Positions 1 through 9,266 of a DNA stretch of 42,441 nt are shown piece after piece. Source of the DNA: an uncultured Saprospiraceae bacterium (GTDB taxonomy: Bacteria; Bacteroidota; Bacteroidia; Chitinophagales; Saprospiraceae); contig CALEYL010000047.1 in assembly GCA_937926205.1 (NCBI GenBank), forward strand, positions 1 through 42,441. Reading direction: 5' to 3'. The translations under genes and the position numbers were made by a program. Each line of letters starts with the position of its first letter. Positions within the stretch are counted from its first letter, which is position 1. The notes beneath the pieces are model-generated. The model was not told the origin of the DNA. It did no database searches and saw nothing but the letters and a program-made list of their open reading frames with translations.

Positions 1-228
1 CTCCTTTCGTCTTCTTTTTCAAAACATCAGGCGCTTAACTTAATGGGAATGAACATCAGTAAGGTGGCAAAAGGAGATTTTATTAATACATTTTCAAATT
101 CTAAAACAATCACATTTAGTTTCTCTGATGATGATTCAGTTGATGTAGTGTTGGCTACCATAGCTCAATTACTGAATTGCACAGTTGAACGAATAAATAA
201 TGAATATTATTTATTAATTCCGAAATAA
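1..228 (+). CDS. C-terminal end of a FecR-like (DUF4974) protein, cut by the window edge
   Basis: The frame is open from base 1, so the ATG at 43 is probably internal and this is the last 75 codons of a longer gene. The visible part ends in a short beta-alpha-beta pattern (TITFSFSDDDSVDVVLATIA, then NCTVERINNEYYLLIPK) resembling the C-terminal DUF4974 / secretin-N-like domain of FecR-type anti-sigma regulators. In that family the inner-membrane protein relays a signal from a TonB-dependent receptor to an ECF sigma factor. No receptor gene follows on this strand, so the context does not confirm the assignment. The family call rests on pattern resemblance in a short fragment. Confidence 0.45.
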   Translation, partial: LLSSSFSKHQALNLMGMNISKVAKGDFINTFSNSKTITFSFSDDDSVDVVLATIAQLLNCTVERINNEYYLLIPK

Positions 229-696
229 AATATGTCAAATGGATGATGTAAGTAAGTTTATTATTATATGTTTTGTCTCGACTCTTTGTGATAAGCAATA
301 ATCGCATACATTGTTCTTGGCAAATAACTACAATCTGGTCATTGAGAAAATCAGCAGCGATGATAAAGTTGATTTTGGAATTAAATGATTTACTCACTGG
401 GCATATTCTCCGCACGAGCAAACGATCGCGGTAGTGGCTGGATATTTAGTTGAATATTTGGCTTTAGGAGTCCAATAAATTGACCTAATGGAAAATGAAT
501 TGGAAGAGCCACGACTTGAGCATACAGTTGAAATAAATAAGGCCTAAGGGCAGGTAGCTAATCTGTATCAACCCTGACAGCCGTCAGGCAGGCGTGTTAC
601 TAAAACATCGCTAAGCAGGTATGAAATACATTATTCAACTATAAGGTTTAGACAACAAAAGACAGACCCACACTGTGCAAGCGTAAAAATTACAAC
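229..696. other. Intergenic gap without a recognisable gene
   Basis: AT-rich stretch of 468 bases. Short frames are present (for example at 489-545) but none has a family resemblance. A small perfect hairpin, CCTGAC-agcc-GTCAGG, lies at 573-588 and lacks a following T-run, so it is not a clear terminator. No promoter matching the Bacteroidota consensus was seen ahead of the GH31 gene. Confidence 0.6.
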
Positions 697-3195
697 ATGA
701 AAAAACAACCCGAACCCATCGATCTGATCAGGGTGGAACTCACGGAAGGCATGGAGCGATACCCGGATGTGCTGTACGAATACCGGCCCAATGCCATAAA
801 ACGAGCGGTGGAGGAAGCTCCAGGCCGCTTTTTGTTTGTGTGTGAAAATGACCTCGCGATGCGGCTGGAAGTCGTCAGCGAATCGGTGTTGCGGTTTCGT
901 TATGCCCCTCAGGGCCTCTTCGGGCGTGATTTTTCCTATGTTCTGGAAAAAACAGGCGAGGTGGTCACCGCGATTGATTTTTCAGAAAAAGAAGCCTGTT
1001 ACCAAATCGCGACGACAAGCCTGATTTGCCAGGTTTTCAAAGCCGATTTGCGCACCAGCATCAGCGACCTCAGCGGTCAGATCCTCTGCGAAGACGCTGA
1101 ACCTTTTTATGCGGCTTCAACCCTGATGAAAGGTACAATCCAATTGAGCATCCATAAAAAAGCGCCCAAAGCAGCCCGCTATTACGGGTTGGGCGACAAA
1201 AGCTGCAACCTGAACCTGCGTGGGCAAAAATGCCAGAACTGGAATACCGATGCCTTTGCTTTCGACAAAAAAGCAGACCCGCTTTACCGGAGCATTCCAT
1301 TCTATTATGCCCTGAACGCCGGGGCTGCACACGGCATTTTTTTGCACAACACCAGCCGCTCGCATTTTGATTTTGACAGCAAACGCGAAGGCATCCTGCG
1401 TTTTTGGGCGGAATGCGGGGAAATGGACTACCTGTTCATCCACGGCCCTAAACTCGATGCCGTAGCTGCGCGCTACCTGCAACTGACCGGCCTGCCCGAA
1501 TTGCCGCCTTTGTGGGCTTTGGGGTTTCACCAGAGCCGTTGGAGCTACTTTCCGGAAAGCAGGGTTCGGGAACTGGCGCAGCAATTCCGCGAACACCGCA
1601 TTCCCTGTGATGCCATCTATTTCGACATCGACTACATGGACGACTACCGCTGTTTTACCTGGAACAAAGACTACTTCCCCGACCCAAAAGCGCTGATCGC
1701 TGATCTTAAGCAGCAGGGCTTTCAATCGGTGGTGATGATAGACCCCGGCATCCGGGTAGATGGGGAATACGAAGTTTACCGCAGCGGCCTTGCGAAGGGC
1801 TTTTTCTGCAGGAGAAGTTCCGGTGAACTGATGACCGGGCCGGTCTGGCCGCCCTCCTGCGTATTTCCGGATTTTACCCTGCCTGCTGTACGCGAATGGT
1901 GGGGCGCTTTGTACCGGGAGCTGTACCAGGAGCAGGGGGTGAGCGGTTTTTGGAACGACATGAACGAACCGGCCGTTTTTAAAGTCAACAACATGACTTT
2001 CCCCGATGCCGTGCAACACAACTATGACGGCGATCCCTGCGACCACCGCAAGGCCCACAATATCTACGGTTTGCAAATGTCGCGTGCGACTTACGAAGGC
2101 CTGAAGACCTTACGGCCAAAGCAACGCCCTTATTTACTGACCCGGGCAACGTTTTCCGGCGGACAGCGCTACGCCGCTGTCTGGACAGGCGACAATGTGG
2201 CCTCCTGGGAGCACCTGCGCCTTGCCAACCTGCAATGTCAGCGCCTCAGCGTTTCGGGTTTTTCCCTTTGCGGCACCGATGTCGGCGGTTTTGTAGACCA
2301 GCCCGATGGCGAATTGTTTGTACGCTGGCTGCAACTCGGCATCTTTCACGGGGTGTACCGCATCCACACGATGGGGAACAACGCCAGTGGCAATGCTGCG
2401 GTAGATGAAGCGGCCGTTCAGGAAGCTGCCGAAACCGACCGCATGGATCAGGAACCCTGGGCATTCGGCGAACCCTACACCGCGCAGGCCCGGCAGGCGA
2501 TTGAGTTGCGCTACCAGTTGCTGCCTTATCTCTATACCGCTTTTCGTCAGCATGCAACCCACGGCATTCCCGTTATTCGCAGCCTTGCTTTTTACGACCA
2601 GGAAGATCCCGAAACCTGGGATCGCGAAGAAGCATTCATTTTTGGTCCGCACCTGCTGGTTGCACCGGTATTGCGGAAAGGCGCCAGATTCCAGCGCGTA
2701 TACCTGCCCAAAGGAACCTGGCTCGACTACCACAACGGCACTGCACTGGAGGGTGGTCGCTTGCACCGAGTTGCTCTGAAACCCGAGACTTTCCCGTTTT
2801 ACGTGCAGGCAGGCGCAGTCATTCCAAATTACCCTGTTCGGCAGCATACCGGAGCGCCATTGGAAGAGGCCTCGCTACGTGTCTATTATGGCGATGGAGT
2901 GGAGAGTGTATGGTATGAAGACGCCGGCGAAGGATACGGTTATGAGAAGGGAGATTACTGCCTGCATCGCTTCCGGACGATGCTTACAGCGGATGGATTT
3001 AGCTTGTCGCAAACGCTGGAAGGAACTTTTTTACCTCCTTATCAACGGCACCGTTTCCTTTTTTTTGGATTGCCGAAAACCGTAAAAGCCGTGCTGGCGG
3101 ACGGAAAAGCGCTCCTGTTTGCCGGGCAACAGGAAGGCAGTGGAGTGGAGGTCGTGGTAGAAGGCAGCTTTAATGAGATGAAGGTGGTGTTTTGA
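697..3195 (+). CDS. Glycoside hydrolase family 31 alpha-glucosidase-like enzyme
   Basis: An 832-residue GH31 enzyme that hydrolyses terminal alpha-glycosidic bonds by a double-displacement mechanism. The N-terminal half (about 50-270) is the beta-sandwich preceding the (beta/alpha)8 barrel. The barrel carries WNDMNEP at residues 419-425 with D421 as the expected nucleophile, and AVWTGDN with D499 as the expected acid/base. Other family blocks are GFHQSRWSY near 276, GTDVGGF and GIFHGVYRIH. The C-terminal 200 residues are beta domains. Length is normal for the family. No signal peptide or lipobox is visible, so it is probably cytoplasmic and acts on imported oligosaccharides. It stands alone, without a SusC/D pair. 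Substrate (maltose, isomaltose, xylose-type) cannot be read from sequence. Confidence 0.93.
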   Translation: MKKQPEPIDLIRVELTEGMERYPDVLYEYRPNAIKRAVEEAPGRFLFVCENDLAMRLEVVSESVLRFRYAPQGLFGRDFSYVLEKTGEVVTAIDFSEKEACYQIATTSLICQVFKADLRTSISDLSGQILCEDAEPFYAASTLMKGTIQLSIHKKAPKAARYYGLGDKSCNLNLRGQKCQNWNTDAFAFDKKADPLYRSIPFYYALNAGAAHGIFLHNTSRSHFDFDSKREGILRFWAECGEMDYLFIHGPKLDAVAARYLQLTGLPELPPLWALGFHQSRWSYFPESRVRELAQQFREHRIPCDAIYFDIDYMDDYRCFTWNKDYFPDPKALIADLKQQGFQSVVMIDPGIRVDGEYEVYRSGLAKGFFCRRSSGELMTGPVWPPSCVFPDFTLPAVREWWGALYRELYQEQGVSGFWNDMNEPAVFKVNNMTFPDAVQHNYDGDPCDHRKAHNIYGLQMSRATYEGLKTLRPKQRPYLLTRATFSGGQRYAAVWTGDNVASWEHLRLANLQCQRLSVSGFSLCGTDVGGFVDQPDGELFVRWLQLGIFHGVYRIHTMGNNASGNAAVDEAAVQEAAETDRMDQEPWAFGEPYTAQARQAIELRYQLLPYLYTAFRQHATHGIPVIRSLAFYDQEDPETWDREEAFIFGPHLLVAPVLRKGARFQRVYLPKGTWLDYHNGTALEGGRLHRVALKPETFPFYVQAGAVIPNYPVRQHTGAPLEEASLRVYYGDGVESVWYEDAGEGYGYEKGDYCLHRFRTMLTADGFSLSQTLEGTFLPPYQRHRFLFFGLPKTVKAVLADGKALLFAGQQEGSGVEVVVEGSFNEMKVVF

Positions 3196-3439
3196 GGAAG
3201 TGGGGTTTTGTGACAAAGTCCTGAACCAGCGTTAAATCTATTTTCAAAATCCTGATTTTGAGGCATTCGCGCCCGTATGATATTGCATTTTCCGGCTCTC
3301 TTTTTTCTCAACCAGAACAATCGAAAACCGGAAAACAGGAATTGAAAAATATATCTGACAAATTTTCAAAGGCAAGGGCTTAAATGATTAAATTGTCGGA
3401 TTAAATGAGCGCATATTGTTCATTTTAACAGCATGGTAC

Positions 3440-3754
3440 ATGAAAAAAATTGGACTATTGTGTTTGTTTTCTCTGGGGCTTTTGATTTTTCTGAAAGCCC
3501 AGCTTGTGATCACCAATGCTGTCTTTCCGGCAGTGGGGGACACCCTCTTTTACGCCATAGATAATCAGCCGAGCGGCATTGTCATGACTGCGCCTCGTTT
3601 CGATCAGCAATGGAATTTCAGCAACCTGCAGGCTTCGTCTACCTGGGAACAAATTTTTCAGGATGCCAGCACCGGAAGTGTTTCTGCATCCTTCCCTTCA
3701 GCAAACCTGGTCTATCAAACCCGCACGGGCAAAGGGGGCAGGCAAAATTCGTGA
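3440..3754 (+). pseudogene. Truncated N-terminus of a secreted (T9SS-type) protein
   Basis: Starts with a clean signal peptide (MKKIGLLCLFSLGLLIFLKA, cut after KAQ) followed by a beta-rich segment (FPAVGDTLFYAIDN, FDQQWNFSNLQ) typical of the first 100 residues of Bacteroidota secreted proteins that normally run to several hundred residues and end in a sorting domain. Here the frame stops after 105 residues with an unrelated tail (KGGRQNS). Just past the break, the +1 frame reads GKIREAIAFANKPLDYHNHP then a stop at about 3803, which may be the tail of another gene. This suggests a deletion joining two gene remnants. ATG 3440 is preferred to the upstream ATG 3416 because it begins the signal peptide. 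Confidence 0.6.
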
Positions 3755-3814
3755 AGCAATAGCCTTCGCCAACAAACCACTTGATTATCATAACCATCCT
3801 AAATAACGACTGAA

Positions 3815-4576
3815 ATGAAAAAACACCTTATTTGCCTGATGCTTGTGTGCGCGGGTGTGGCCTGCCAAAATAAAAGCGCCACACCCGATCCAAAACTGGA
3901 AGAAAAAGGTATAATTGCCTGCATCGAAGCCGAAACAAAAGCATGGATTAATCGCGACTCCGCAGCATGGCTTAATTGTTATGCACAATTGCCCAATAGC
4001 AGTCAGTTCTGGAACAACCGCGACGGAACCTGGGATGGCAACAAGGGGTGGGACAATATTTTCAGAGAAAACATAAAGGCCTACCGGGCCGACCAAAAGC
4101 CGCGTACGGATAAAATTGAAGGGGCAAATTACCAAATTCAGATGTGTGGCCCTGACTGGGCATGGGTAACTTTTGTGCAAACCATCCGAAGAGACAGGGG
4201 ACGGGAGTTTCCAAATCTTGAATGCCGACTGATGACCAAAATCGACGGAGCATGGAAGCTGTTTGGAAATGTCTCCATTTGGAATTACGCTAAAACAGGC
4301 AACATTGGCGACCTGCTTAAGGATCAGCAAGGGAAGGTCGTTCGCCACGAATCTTCTCCCGGGAGCAGTGAATGGCTCATTGAAACGGTTCTTTTTGACA
4401 ATACAATGACCCTGTATCCCATCGGATTGCCGGATGCCCTGAAAAAAGAGGGGCAAAATATCAAATTCGATGGAGAGTTCCTGTATGGAAAACACCAGTT
4501 GTATAAGTCCGGAACTGATAACAAACCCGTGCCCGATGTAGCAGTAAATTATGTGCGTGTGGATGCGGTGAAATGA
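3815..4576 (+). CDS. Lipoprotein with SnoaL-like (NTF2-fold) domain
   Basis: A 253-residue lipoprotein: signal peptide with lipobox GVAC (acylated Cys at 17), then an NTF2-fold segment beginning GIIACIEAETKAWINRDSAA, the usual opening of DUF4440/SnoaL-like domains, with the closing strand pattern GPDWAWVTF and CRLMTKIDGAWKLFGNVSIW. The remaining roughly 90 residues form an extra C-terminal domain. SnoaL-like proteins bind small ligands or act as isomerases or hydrolases; no catalytic residue can be assigned. It is followed after 34 bp by a second lipoprotein on the same strand, so co-transcription is likely. Confidence 0.75.
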   Translation: MKKHLICLMLVCAGVACQNKSATPDPKLEEKGIIACIEAETKAWINRDSAAWLNCYAQLPNSSQFWNNRDGTWDGNKGWDNIFRENIKAYRADQKPRTDKIEGANYQIQMCGPDWAWVTFVQTIRRDRGREFPNLECRLMTKIDGAWKLFGNVSIWNYAKTGNIGDLLKDQQGKVVRHESSPGSSEWLIETVLFDNTMTLYPIGLPDALKKEGQNIKFDGEFLYGKHQLYKSGTDNKPVPDVAVNYVRVDAVK

Positions 4577-4610
4577 GGATTTTTATATTGAAAACCCAAC
4601 ATAAAAAACA

Positions 4611-5711
4611 ATGAAATTGAATGCGCCTCTCCTTTTTGCCCTGGTAACCATCCTTGCTGCCTGCAGCGGACGAAACGCCTCCGCTATTTCTGAAAAAACG
4701 GGAAATGAACAGGTCCCGGTCATTGCAATCGGGGACACCGTTTCCGGAATTGGTAAGGATATATGGATTGTTTTTCAATGCAAAAACAAGGACTATTGGT
4801 ATGGCAGCAATGGCCGGGGCGTTTTTCGCTATGATGGGAAAACCCTGCTTCAATTTACTAAAAAAGATGGTTTAATTGACGACAGCATCCGGGGAATTCA
4901 GGAAGACAATCAGGGCAATGTCTTCATCACTACAATGGGGGGCATCAATAAATTTGACGGACAAAAATTCACTGCCCTGCCCGTAGTAGAAAGTAATGAA
5001 TGGAAGCTCGACCCCAATGATTTGTGGTTTTCCATTCTGGGCGGGACAGGAGAATACGGACCTTATCGCTATGATGGCAAAGTCCTGCATCATTTAAAAT
5101 TTCCAAAACATTACCTCGAAGAGGAATACTACAAAGATTTCCCCGATAAACCATGGAGCCCCTACGAAGTCTACACGATTTATAAAGACCGCAAAGGCAA
5201 TATCTGGTTTGGCACTTCCAATTTTGGCTTATGCCGCTACGATGGAAAATCGATAAGCTGGCTGTATGAAGAGCATTTGACGTTAATAGAAGGCGGGGGC
5301 TCATTCGGCATTCGGTCCATCCTTGAAGATAAAGAAGGGAAATTTTGGTTTTGCAATACAAGCTATCGCTACAATATCCATCCAGATAGTTTAGTTAAAC
5401 CGGACAGAACCTTAATCAATTACCAACGGGAAAAAGGAATTGTCAATTTAAAAGCGCCTGAGGGGAAGGATAAGATTTATTTCATGTCCGTCGTTGAAGA
5501 CGATCAAGGGAACATGTGGATGGTAACTTATAGCCAGGGCGTATGGAAATATGACGGAAAAACCATCACCCATTTTTCTGTGAAAGACGGCTCTGAAGAC
5601 ATCACCCTGTTTTCTATTTACAAGGACAAAAACGGCGGCTTGTGGCTGGGTACACACGAAGCAGGCGTTTATCAATTTAATGGTGAGTCTTTTGAAAAAT
5701 TCAGGCTATGA
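4611..5711 (+). CDS. Lipoprotein beta-propeller (two-component regulator propeller repeats)
   Basis: A 366-residue lipoprotein (lipobox LAAC, Cys about 18) built from repeated propeller blades of the Reg_prop type: GNVFITTMGGINKFDGQKF, GNIWFGTSNFGLCRYDGKS, GNMWMVTYSQGVWKYDGKT and GGLWLGTHEAGVYQFNGES, with more degenerate copies between. In hybrid two-component systems such blades form the periplasmic sensor; here no transmembrane, kinase or DNA-binding part follows, so this is a free-standing propeller anchored to a membrane. A ligand-binding or scaffold role is inference. Confidence 0.85.
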   Translation: MKLNAPLLFALVTILAACSGRNASAISEKTGNEQVPVIAIGDTVSGIGKDIWIVFQCKNKDYWYGSNGRGVFRYDGKTLLQFTKKDGLIDDSIRGIQEDNQGNVFITTMGGINKFDGQKFTALPVVESNEWKLDPNDLWFSILGGTGEYGPYRYDGKVLHHLKFPKHYLEEEYYKDFPDKPWSPYEVYTIYKDRKGNIWFGTSNFGLCRYDGKSISWLYEEHLTLIEGGGSFGIRSILEDKEGKFWFCNTSYRYNIHPDSLVKPDRTLINYQREKGIVNLKAPEGKDKIYFMSVVEDDQGNMWMVTYSQGVWKYDGKTITHFSVKDGSEDITLFSIYKDKNGGLWLGTHEAGVYQFNGESFEKFRL

Positions 5712-5806
5712 TTGTGGCACGTCGTGTAGCGCATAAAGCCATGCGGTTGTTGCAGCGAACAATAAAACAATCAGTTCCTCAATTTCATCACCCATAAATT
5801 GTAGTC

Positions 5807-6265
5807 ATGAAACCATTTCTGTTGTTCCTGATTTTGATGGCCTTCAGTTGCCAGCCAGCCTCCACTGATCCGAACAAAACACCTGCGGAGGTTAGACCAA
5901 ACCCCGTTTTTGAACCGACGCCCGGAGCTGCGGCAGATGCGGTCGCTAAAGCCGTAAGCGGAAAAAAGTGGCAATCAAAAGCAGATCCTGACCTCACAAT
6001 AGAATTTCGCGACGGGCGCCTGTACACACAGTACAAAGGAGCCGAACGCTCCGACGCGCCTTTCGTCAGCTTTTCTGACAGCTGCCCGGGAGGCAAAGCA
6101 CCCGGAGAGGGTATGAATGCTGGTTTTATCTGCTGCATGACCCTGGCGGCGAAAATCGAAACGCATTACCTCGTATTAAACGCTGATGCTGAAAAACTGG
6201 AGTATATCCAGGACAAAACAGCCGATGCTCAGGCGCAGGTTTATACCCTTTTAAAGCCGGAATGA
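5807..6265 (+). CDS. Small lipoprotein of unknown function
   Basis: 152 residues. Signal peptide with lipobox AFSC (Cys 15), a Pro/Thr-rich linker (about 16-45), then a compact domain with the pattern SGKKWQSKADPDLTIEFRDG typical of small lipocalin-like or MliC-like beta-barrels that contain two or three cysteines (here SDSCPGG and GFICCM). I do not recognise the family. Third lipoprotein in a row on this strand, 95 bp after the previous one. Confidence 0.7.
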   Translation: MKPFLLFLILMAFSCQPASTDPNKTPAEVRPNPVFEPTPGAAADAVAKAVSGKKWQSKADPDLTIEFRDGRLYTQYKGAERSDAPFVSFSDSCPGGKAPGEGMNAGFICCMTLAAKIETHYLVLNADAEKLEYIQDKTADAQAQVYTLLKPE

Positions 6266-6603
6266 TCGTGCAAAACCCGACAGTAAAAACGGGGTACTCG
6301 CCTTAAGGCACGCTACGGAAACTACCGGATAATCGGCCGAAAGCAAGGTTTTGATATGAAAAAATTCCTTGGAAAATCTACTAAAAAACCACACCGGAAA
6401 AGATGAAATTAACTGGATTTATGTTTCTTTGGAATGCCAGGTAAACAAGCGTTAATTAATTCACATATTCACTTTTCTGAGAGAACAGAAAATAGATTGC
6501 CAAGTTGGGAGGGAAGATGCATTTCTGTCCAAAGTACTAAAAAAATAGCTGCTGCGAGAACAATGTCTGACCATTCATGTATCGAAAGATTAAAAACATT
6601 GCT
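6266..6603. other. Intergenic gap
   Basis: A 338-base gap. A 57-codon frame (6434-6607) is open but has no recognised resemblance and overlaps the next gene. No terminator, promoter consensus or repeat stands out. Confidence 0.5.
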
Positions 6604-7146
6604 ATGATAAGTTCCTTAAATACAGCGTTTAACAAACTTGAAAAGCAATTGGACGATTTGTTGCAAAAGGTGAAACCGCTTAGTGACAAACAACAAAACT
6701 TTAAGCCGGACACCCACTCATGGAGCATATTACAGGTGTTCAGGCACCTGATGCAGTCTGAAGGACAAATCAACAAATACCTGCATAAAAAGATTCTGGG
6801 CACAGCAACTGCCAGAAAGGCGCGTTTTGGTGCAGTTTTGCGTTCAGTAATCCTGAATACAGCAATGCGCCTGCCCATTAAATACAAAGTGCCCGATGCC
6901 ATAATGGTTGAATTCGAAGAAAATTATAATTTCGAACAATTGTCGTCCGATTGGAAATTATTGCGAAAAGAGATAAAGGATTTTTTGGAAAAAATTGATG
7001 AAGAAACCTCTCAAAAAGAAATTTTTCGCCACCCCACTGTGGGCCGCATGAGCCTTTTGCAAGGGCTGAGTTTTATGCAGGAACACCTCGAAAGGCATAC
7101 AAGACAGGTCGATCGCATCATACGGCATGCAGATTTTCCCAAATAG
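6604..7146 (+). CDS. DinB-family putative metal-dependent protein
   Basis: About 180 residues. DinB-like four-helix bundle: first helix FNKLEKQLDDLLQKV, then HSWSILQVFRHLMQSEGQIN with the first metal-ligand-type His, and the closing helix SFMQEHLERHTRQVDRII with the His pair. These three His positions match the metal site of the DinB/YfiT superfamily, whose members include thiol transferases and many uncharacterised proteins. The start at 6604 (MISSLNTAF) fits the family better than ATG 6577, which adds nine residues. Reaction unknown. Confidence 0.8.
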   Translation: MISSLNTAFNKLEKQLDDLLQKVKPLSDKQQNFKPDTHSWSILQVFRHLMQSEGQINKYLHKKILGTATARKARFGAVLRSVILNTAMRLPIKYKVPDAIMVEFEENYNFEQLSSDWKLLRKEIKDFLEKIDEETSQKEIFRHPTVGRMSLLQGLSFMQEHLERHTRQVDRIIRHADFPK

Positions 7147-7236
7147 AAGACTGCAGAGAAACCGGCCTCGCGATCATCAACACCAACCTATCGATACCAT
7201 TACTCATCATCGCATATCAGATCTGTATCAAATGCT

Positions 7237-7394
7237 GAATTTCCGGTTGAGGATAAGATCACGGTCATTCCTGGAACCAGAAAAGACACCGGCTTGAAGA
7301 AAATTCAGGGGCCTGGAAGGTTGAATTAAAGGAAGATGACCTAAGCACCATAGAAGAATATGTACCCGCTCAGACCGTCGGGAAAAGGTATTAA
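7237..7394 (+). pseudogene. C-terminal remnant of an aldo/keto reductase
   Basis: Two frames together rebuild the end of an AKR protein. At 7261-7284 the frame reads ITVIPGTRK, the conserved block before the last helix. After a frameshift near 7308, GAWKVELKEDDLSTIEEYVP and then AQTVGKRY reads to a stop at 7392-7394, matching the usual family ending (GALxVELTxEDL...GxRY). The rest of the enzyme is absent upstream, where DinB ends at 7146. This is a decayed, frameshifted fragment, not a gene. Confidence 0.7.
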
Positions 7395-7596
7395 TCATGT
7401 CAATAACTTCCGGCAGAAAAAAAGCGCCGATAAAATCACAAAAAAAGAAATTGTTGGGGCTGATAAATTTGGTGGAAGAGCGCTTAGCGTATCGGCGGAA
7501 TCAGATTGGTTAATGCCATCAAATGTATGCATTAATTGGTTGTCAAAAAGATTTATGAAGATTTGATTCATGATATTTGGGTAAGTTTACGACACC

Positions 7597-8769
7597 ATGA
7601 AGCGAGTCTTGCCCATCATCGTGTTTGCGCAGTTTTTTTGCACTTCCCTGTGGTTTGCAGGGAATGCCATTCTGCCGGATATCATTAAAACATTCCACCT
7701 CGAAGCCGGCTTTCTGGCCCATTTGACCAGCGCGGTGCAATTCGGGTTCATCACCGGAACCCTGGTATTTGCCGTGTTCACCATTGCCGACCGTTTTTCG
7801 CCTTCCATGGTTTTTTTCTGTTGCGCTGTTTTGGCCGGGTTGTGCAATTTGGGGATCATTCTTGAAAATACAAACGCAGGTGCGCTGTTGCTTTTTCGCT
7901 ATTTCACGGGCTTTTTTCTGGCAGGTATTTACCCGGTGGGCATGAAAATCGCGTCTGATCATTTCGAAAAAGGACTCGGAAAATCGCTGGGCTTTTTGGT
8001 GGGCGCTTTAGTGGTGGGCACTGCATTTCCCCATTTGCTGAAAAGCATGGCTACGGGCTTTCCCTGGAAATACATCGTTTGGGCAACCACCTTGCTTTCT
8101 GTTTTGGGCGGATTGATTATGGTCCTCTTCGTGTCCAATGGCCCGTATCGGAAGCCTGCCCAGCAATTGCATTTCACCGCATTTTTGCTTGGGTTCCGCC
8201 AAAGTAAATTCCGTTCGGTAGCATTCGGCTATTTTGGGCATATGTGGGAGCTGTATACCTTCTGGGCCTTCGTTCCCGTGATGCTGGCAACTTACAACAG
8301 CCACTTCCCGACAGCGCATTTACCAGTTCCTTTGCTCTCTTTCCTGATCATTGCGCTGGGAGGGCTGGCTTGCGTATCTGGTGGCATCCTTTCCCAGTAC
8401 TTCAGCACAAAGCGGCTGGCAACAATAGCCCTGTTTCTTTCCTGCATGTGTTGCCTGTTGTCCCCATTGTTTTTGCACAGCAGCGCCATTCCGGTTTTGC
8501 TGGCTTTTTTGTTTTTTTGGGGACTGGTTGTGATTGCTGACTCGCCCCTGTTTTCTACTTTAGTAGCCCAAAATGCCCCGGAGGACTCCAGAGGCGCCGC
8601 TTTGACCATCGTCAATTGCATCGGATTTTCAATAACGATCGTCAGCATACAACTGCTGCAACTATTGTCTCAAAAAATTGATCCGCAATACGTGTATGTA
8701 TTTTTAGCCATCGGCCCTGTATTGGGCCTGATTGCATTGATGCGTGAAAAACAAAATCCAACATCATGA
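7597..8769 (+). CDS. Major facilitator superfamily transporter
   Basis: 390 residues with about 12 hydrophobic helices. The first helices (FAQFFCTSLWFAGNAILPDI) and the loop after helix 4 (YFTGFFLAGIYPVGMKIASD) have the MFS pattern of inner-membrane secondary transporters. The stop overlaps the next start by 4 bp (ATGA at 8766-8769), so translation is coupled to the OsmC-like protein, and adenosine deaminase follows 18 bp later. Substrate is unknown; a nucleoside or a toxic organic compound is possible from context only. Confidence 0.88.
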   Translation: MKRVLPIIVFAQFFCTSLWFAGNAILPDIIKTFHLEAGFLAHLTSAVQFGFITGTLVFAVFTIADRFSPSMVFFCCAVLAGLCNLGIILENTNAGALLLFRYFTGFFLAGIYPVGMKIASDHFEKGLGKSLGFLVGALVVGTAFPHLLKSMATGFPWKYIVWATTLLSVLGGLIMVLFVSNGPYRKPAQQLHFTAFLLGFRQSKFRSVAFGYFGHMWELYTFWAFVPVMLATYNSHFPTAHLPVPLLSFLIIALGGLACVSGGILSQYFSTKRLATIALFLSCMCCLLSPLFLHSSAIPVLLAFLFFWGLVVIADSPLFSTLVAQNAPEDSRGAALTIVNCIGFSITIVSIQLLQLLSQKIDPQYVYVFLAIGPVLGLIALMREKQNPTS

Positions 8770-9248
8770 AAGGACAGCACCAATACCATCTGACGCTGAA
8801 ATGGACCGGTAATACAGGGCAGGGCACCAGCAGTTACCGGGTGTATGAACGCAGCCATACGATAGCCGTCGAAAACAAAGCAGACATTCTGGGGTCTTCT
8901 GATCCGGCATTTCGGGGCGACAAAACAAGACACAACCCGGAAGACCTGCTGCTTGCGGCGTTATCTGCCTGTCACATGTTGTCGTACCTGCACCTTTGCG
9001 CCGTGAATGGGGTGGTGGTAATCGACTATGTGGATCATGCCAGCGGCACGATGCAGGAAACAGCAGACGGTGGCGGCCATTTTACGGAAGTCACCCTGCA
9101 TCCGGTGGTCACGGTGCGCAACGCATCCATGTTTGATCAGGCAAATGCCCTGCATCACCAGGCAAATAAATTGTGTTTTATCGCGAACTCTTGTAATTTT
9201 CCGGTTCACCACCTTCCGCAATGCAAAACGGAAGCAGCTATTGTCTAA
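8766..9248 (+). CDS. OsmC/Ohr-family protein
   Basis: 160 residues. OsmC fold with the first reactive-cysteine block ALSACHMLSYLHLCA (C69) and the second in CFIANSCNFPVHH (C137 and C143). OsmC/Ohr proteins reduce organic hydroperoxides with a Cys pair; the ACHM first block is family-typical, while the second block has the FIANSCNFPV form of the less-studied OsmC branch, so peroxide substrate is not certain. Coupled by a 4-bp overlap to the MFS gene. Confidence 0.85.
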   Translation: MKGQHQYHLTLKWTGNTGQGTSSYRVYERSHTIAVENKADILGSSDPAFRGDKTRHNPEDLLLAALSACHMLSYLHLCAVNGVVVIDYVDHASGTMQETADGGGHFTEVTLHPVVTVRNASMFDQANALHHQANKLCFIANSCNFPVHHLPQCKTEAAIV

Positions 9249-9266
9249 TCTCGAAGCTCAGCGACC

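Noticed and set aside
1117..2076. 319-codon minus-strand frame inside the GH31 gene
   Set aside because: It is antisense to well-conserved GH31 motifs, has no family resemblance and shows biased composition typical of a shadow frame; the same holds for 2134-2847 and 3788-4495.
6434..6607. 57-codon ORF before the DinB gene
   Set aside because: Overlaps the DinB start and has no recognised resemblance.
7397..7513. 38-codon basic ORF (MSITSGRKKAPIKSQKKK) after the AKR remnant
   Set aside because: Lysine-rich and short, no ribosomal-protein family match, no promoter or terminator; likely chance. The overlapping 68-codon frame at 7360-7566 starts inside the AKR remnant and is rejected too.
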